Part shown: positions 5,812-6,276 of the stretch, piece by piece
How the letters are laid out: every line of letters starts with the position of its first letter
Numbering within the stretch: the stretch's first letter is position 1
NCBI GenBank assembly: GCA_020053155.1
Contig: JAGVNS010000051.1
Span: 1 to 6,276 of the forward strand
Direction: 5' to 3'
DNA: 6,276 nt
Source: Nitrososphaerota archaeon
GTDB taxonomy: Archaea > Iainarchaeota > Iainarchaeia > Iainarchaeales > VGJJ01
Made by a program: the position numbers and the translations under genes
Notes under the pieces: generated by a model
What the model was told of the DNA's origin: nothing
Database searches by the model: none
What the model saw: the letters and a program-made list of their open reading frames with translations, nothing else

Positions 5812-6123
5812 CTAAATGTTAGATTCGGAAGCACTATCCACTTCCTCCTCCAAATCATCCAAATCGGATTGGAGGCCATCTAAATCATTCCCACTGACGT
5901 CAGTGGGTCCGGTTCCCGTACCCCCGGTCAGCTCATCAGCCAGAGCATCACCAGTAGGAGCAGTATCCGAAACCGTCGCCCCTCCTCCTCCATCGAGGAG
6001 GGGTGTGGTGGTATCCGAGGGTGCCGGTGTCTGTGTTTGGTTGGAGACGCATCCCGAAAAAAGGAATACGGCCACCAATGTCAATACCCCTATTGACAGT
6101 ATTCGAATAGTAGGCGTCTTCAT
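5812..6123 (-). CDS. Small acidic lipoprotein
   Basis: 103 aa. The N-terminus is a lipoprotein signal peptide: basic start (MKTPTIR), hydrophobic core (8-22), and a lipobox LFSGC, with Cys25 the likely lipidated residue. The mature part is of low complexity: a Thr/Pro/Ser linker (28-41), a Gly-rich stretch (45-48), and an acidic tail 'LDGLQSDLDDLEEEV' (81-95) with leucines at near-heptad spacing that might form a short helix. No enzymatic domain is seen, so it is probably a cell-surface anchored or structural protein. Its ATG overlaps the TGA of the upstream Ser/Asp-rich gene (ATGA), and a GGGGGCGGTG stretch just before the ATG may serve as ribosome binding site, so the two are translationally coupled and probably act at the same surface. 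A terminator follows directly. Confidence 0.8.
   Translation of the reverse strand: MKTPTIRILSIGVLTLVAVFLFSGCVSNQTQTPAPSDTTTPLLDGGGGATVSDTAPTGDALADELTGGTGTGPTDVSGNDLDGLQSDLDDLEEEVDSASESNI
5890..5907. repeat. Perfect 18-bp palindrome inside the lipoprotein gene
   Basis: CCCACTGAC is followed directly by its reverse complement GTCAGTGGG, within codons for the Pro-Thr-Asp-Val-Ser-Gly segment. It is unusual by length, but it lies in low-complexity coding sequence; any regulatory role is a guess. Confidence 0.5.
5979..6003. repeat. 9-bp inverted repeat in the lipoprotein gene's glycine stretch
   Basis: CCCCTCCTC pairs perfectly with GAGGAGGGG across a 7-nt loop. In the mRNA it would form a strong GC-rich hairpin within the Pro-Leu-Leu-Asp-Gly-Gly region. 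It may simply reflect GGA/GGG glycine codons facing CTC/CCC codons. Confidence 0.5.
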
Positions 6124-6276
6124 GCGGCACCGCCCCCATTGTCTTCATCGCTGTCATCGATGTCGCTGGGCGAATCATTCCCGCTATTATCGGATTCGGA
6201 ATCATCGGTCAAATCATCCGGCGAATCCGCACCGCTATCATCGATTTCATTGTCGGAATCGTCGCTTGAAATGATG
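6120..6276 (-). CDS. C-terminal end of a Ser/Asp-rich acidic protein (partial)
   Basis: An open minus-strand frame enters from beyond the right edge, gives 51 codons and ends in TGA at 6120-6122. The residues are overwhelmingly Asp, Ser, Asn and Gly (for example 'SSDDSDNEIDDSG' and 'SDIDDSDEDNGGGAA'), resembling an SD-rich surface linker or tail. The stop overlaps the lipoprotein ATG as ATGA, the normal form of translational coupling, which supports its being a real gene. The rest of the protein is outside the window, so its function cannot be named. Taken with the lipoprotein, an extracellular location is likely. Confidence 0.65.
   Translation of the reverse strand, partial: IISSDDSDNEIDDSGADSPDDLTDDSESDNSGNDSPSDIDDSDEDNGGGAA

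Noticed and set aside
5816..6274. Long open frame on the plus strand opposite the lipoprotein
   Set aside because: It is antisense to the signal-peptide-bearing lipoprotein and the Ser/Asp-rich gene; its product is a low-complexity Ser/Pro then His/Arg-rich sequence created by the complementary codon bias.
1..6276. CRISPR arrays, tRNA or rRNA genes
   Set aside because: No regularly spaced direct repeats and no cloverleaf or rRNA-like conserved segments were found by eye.

Overview
The window looks like a chromosomal segment of an archaeon, possibly a DPANN or other small-genome lineage (low certainty on lineage). The signs are archaeal-type isoprenyl diphosphate synthases, TATA-like boxes about 25-30 bp upstream of predicted starts, leaderless-looking genes beside genes with GGTG-type ribosome binding sites, a V4R-domain protein paired with a winged-helix regulator, and oligo-T termination. 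There are eight protein genes: seven complete and one running off the right edge.

Left part, minus strand (1-1063): a small class I SAM-dependent methyltransferase is followed by a short exported protein that resembles a fragment of a beta-propeller. The propeller gene stops inside one of two GC-rich tetraloop hairpins, so it may have been cut short by a small mobile or repetitive element.

Centre, plus strand (1146-4785): a divergent promoter and a strong Shine-Dalgarno site drive two tandem polyprenyl diphosphate synthases. The first is interrupted by a 466-residue intein (1518-2915), inserted just before the first Asp-rich motif (DDIED) of the active site. The intein has complete splicing blocks (Cys1, TxxH, His-Asn, then Thr), both LAGLIDADG motifs, and an extra segment of about 90 residues between block B and the usual 'DLKVGD' strand that may be a helix-turn-helix DNA-binding module. 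After splicing the enzyme would be 360 aa, close to the 365 aa of its intein-free neighbour. Both proteins carry departures from family motifs, so they may divide labour or work together in making C15-C20+ prenyl diphosphates for membrane lipids.

Right part, minus strand (4786-6276): a V4R (4-vinyl reductase-like) protein lies downstream of a winged-helix regulator in a two-gene operon. A perfect 22-bp palindrome overlaps the regulator's candidate TATA box and is a likely operator, probably autoregulatory. The V4R gene converges on the second synthase with no base between their stop codons (TAGCTA). Further right, after a clear hairpin plus oligo-T terminator, are a small acidic lipoprotein and the Ser/Asp-rich C-terminus of another gene, overlapping by ATGA. 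The most notable feature is the intein in the prenyl synthase; the best regulatory signal is the 22-bp palindrome.
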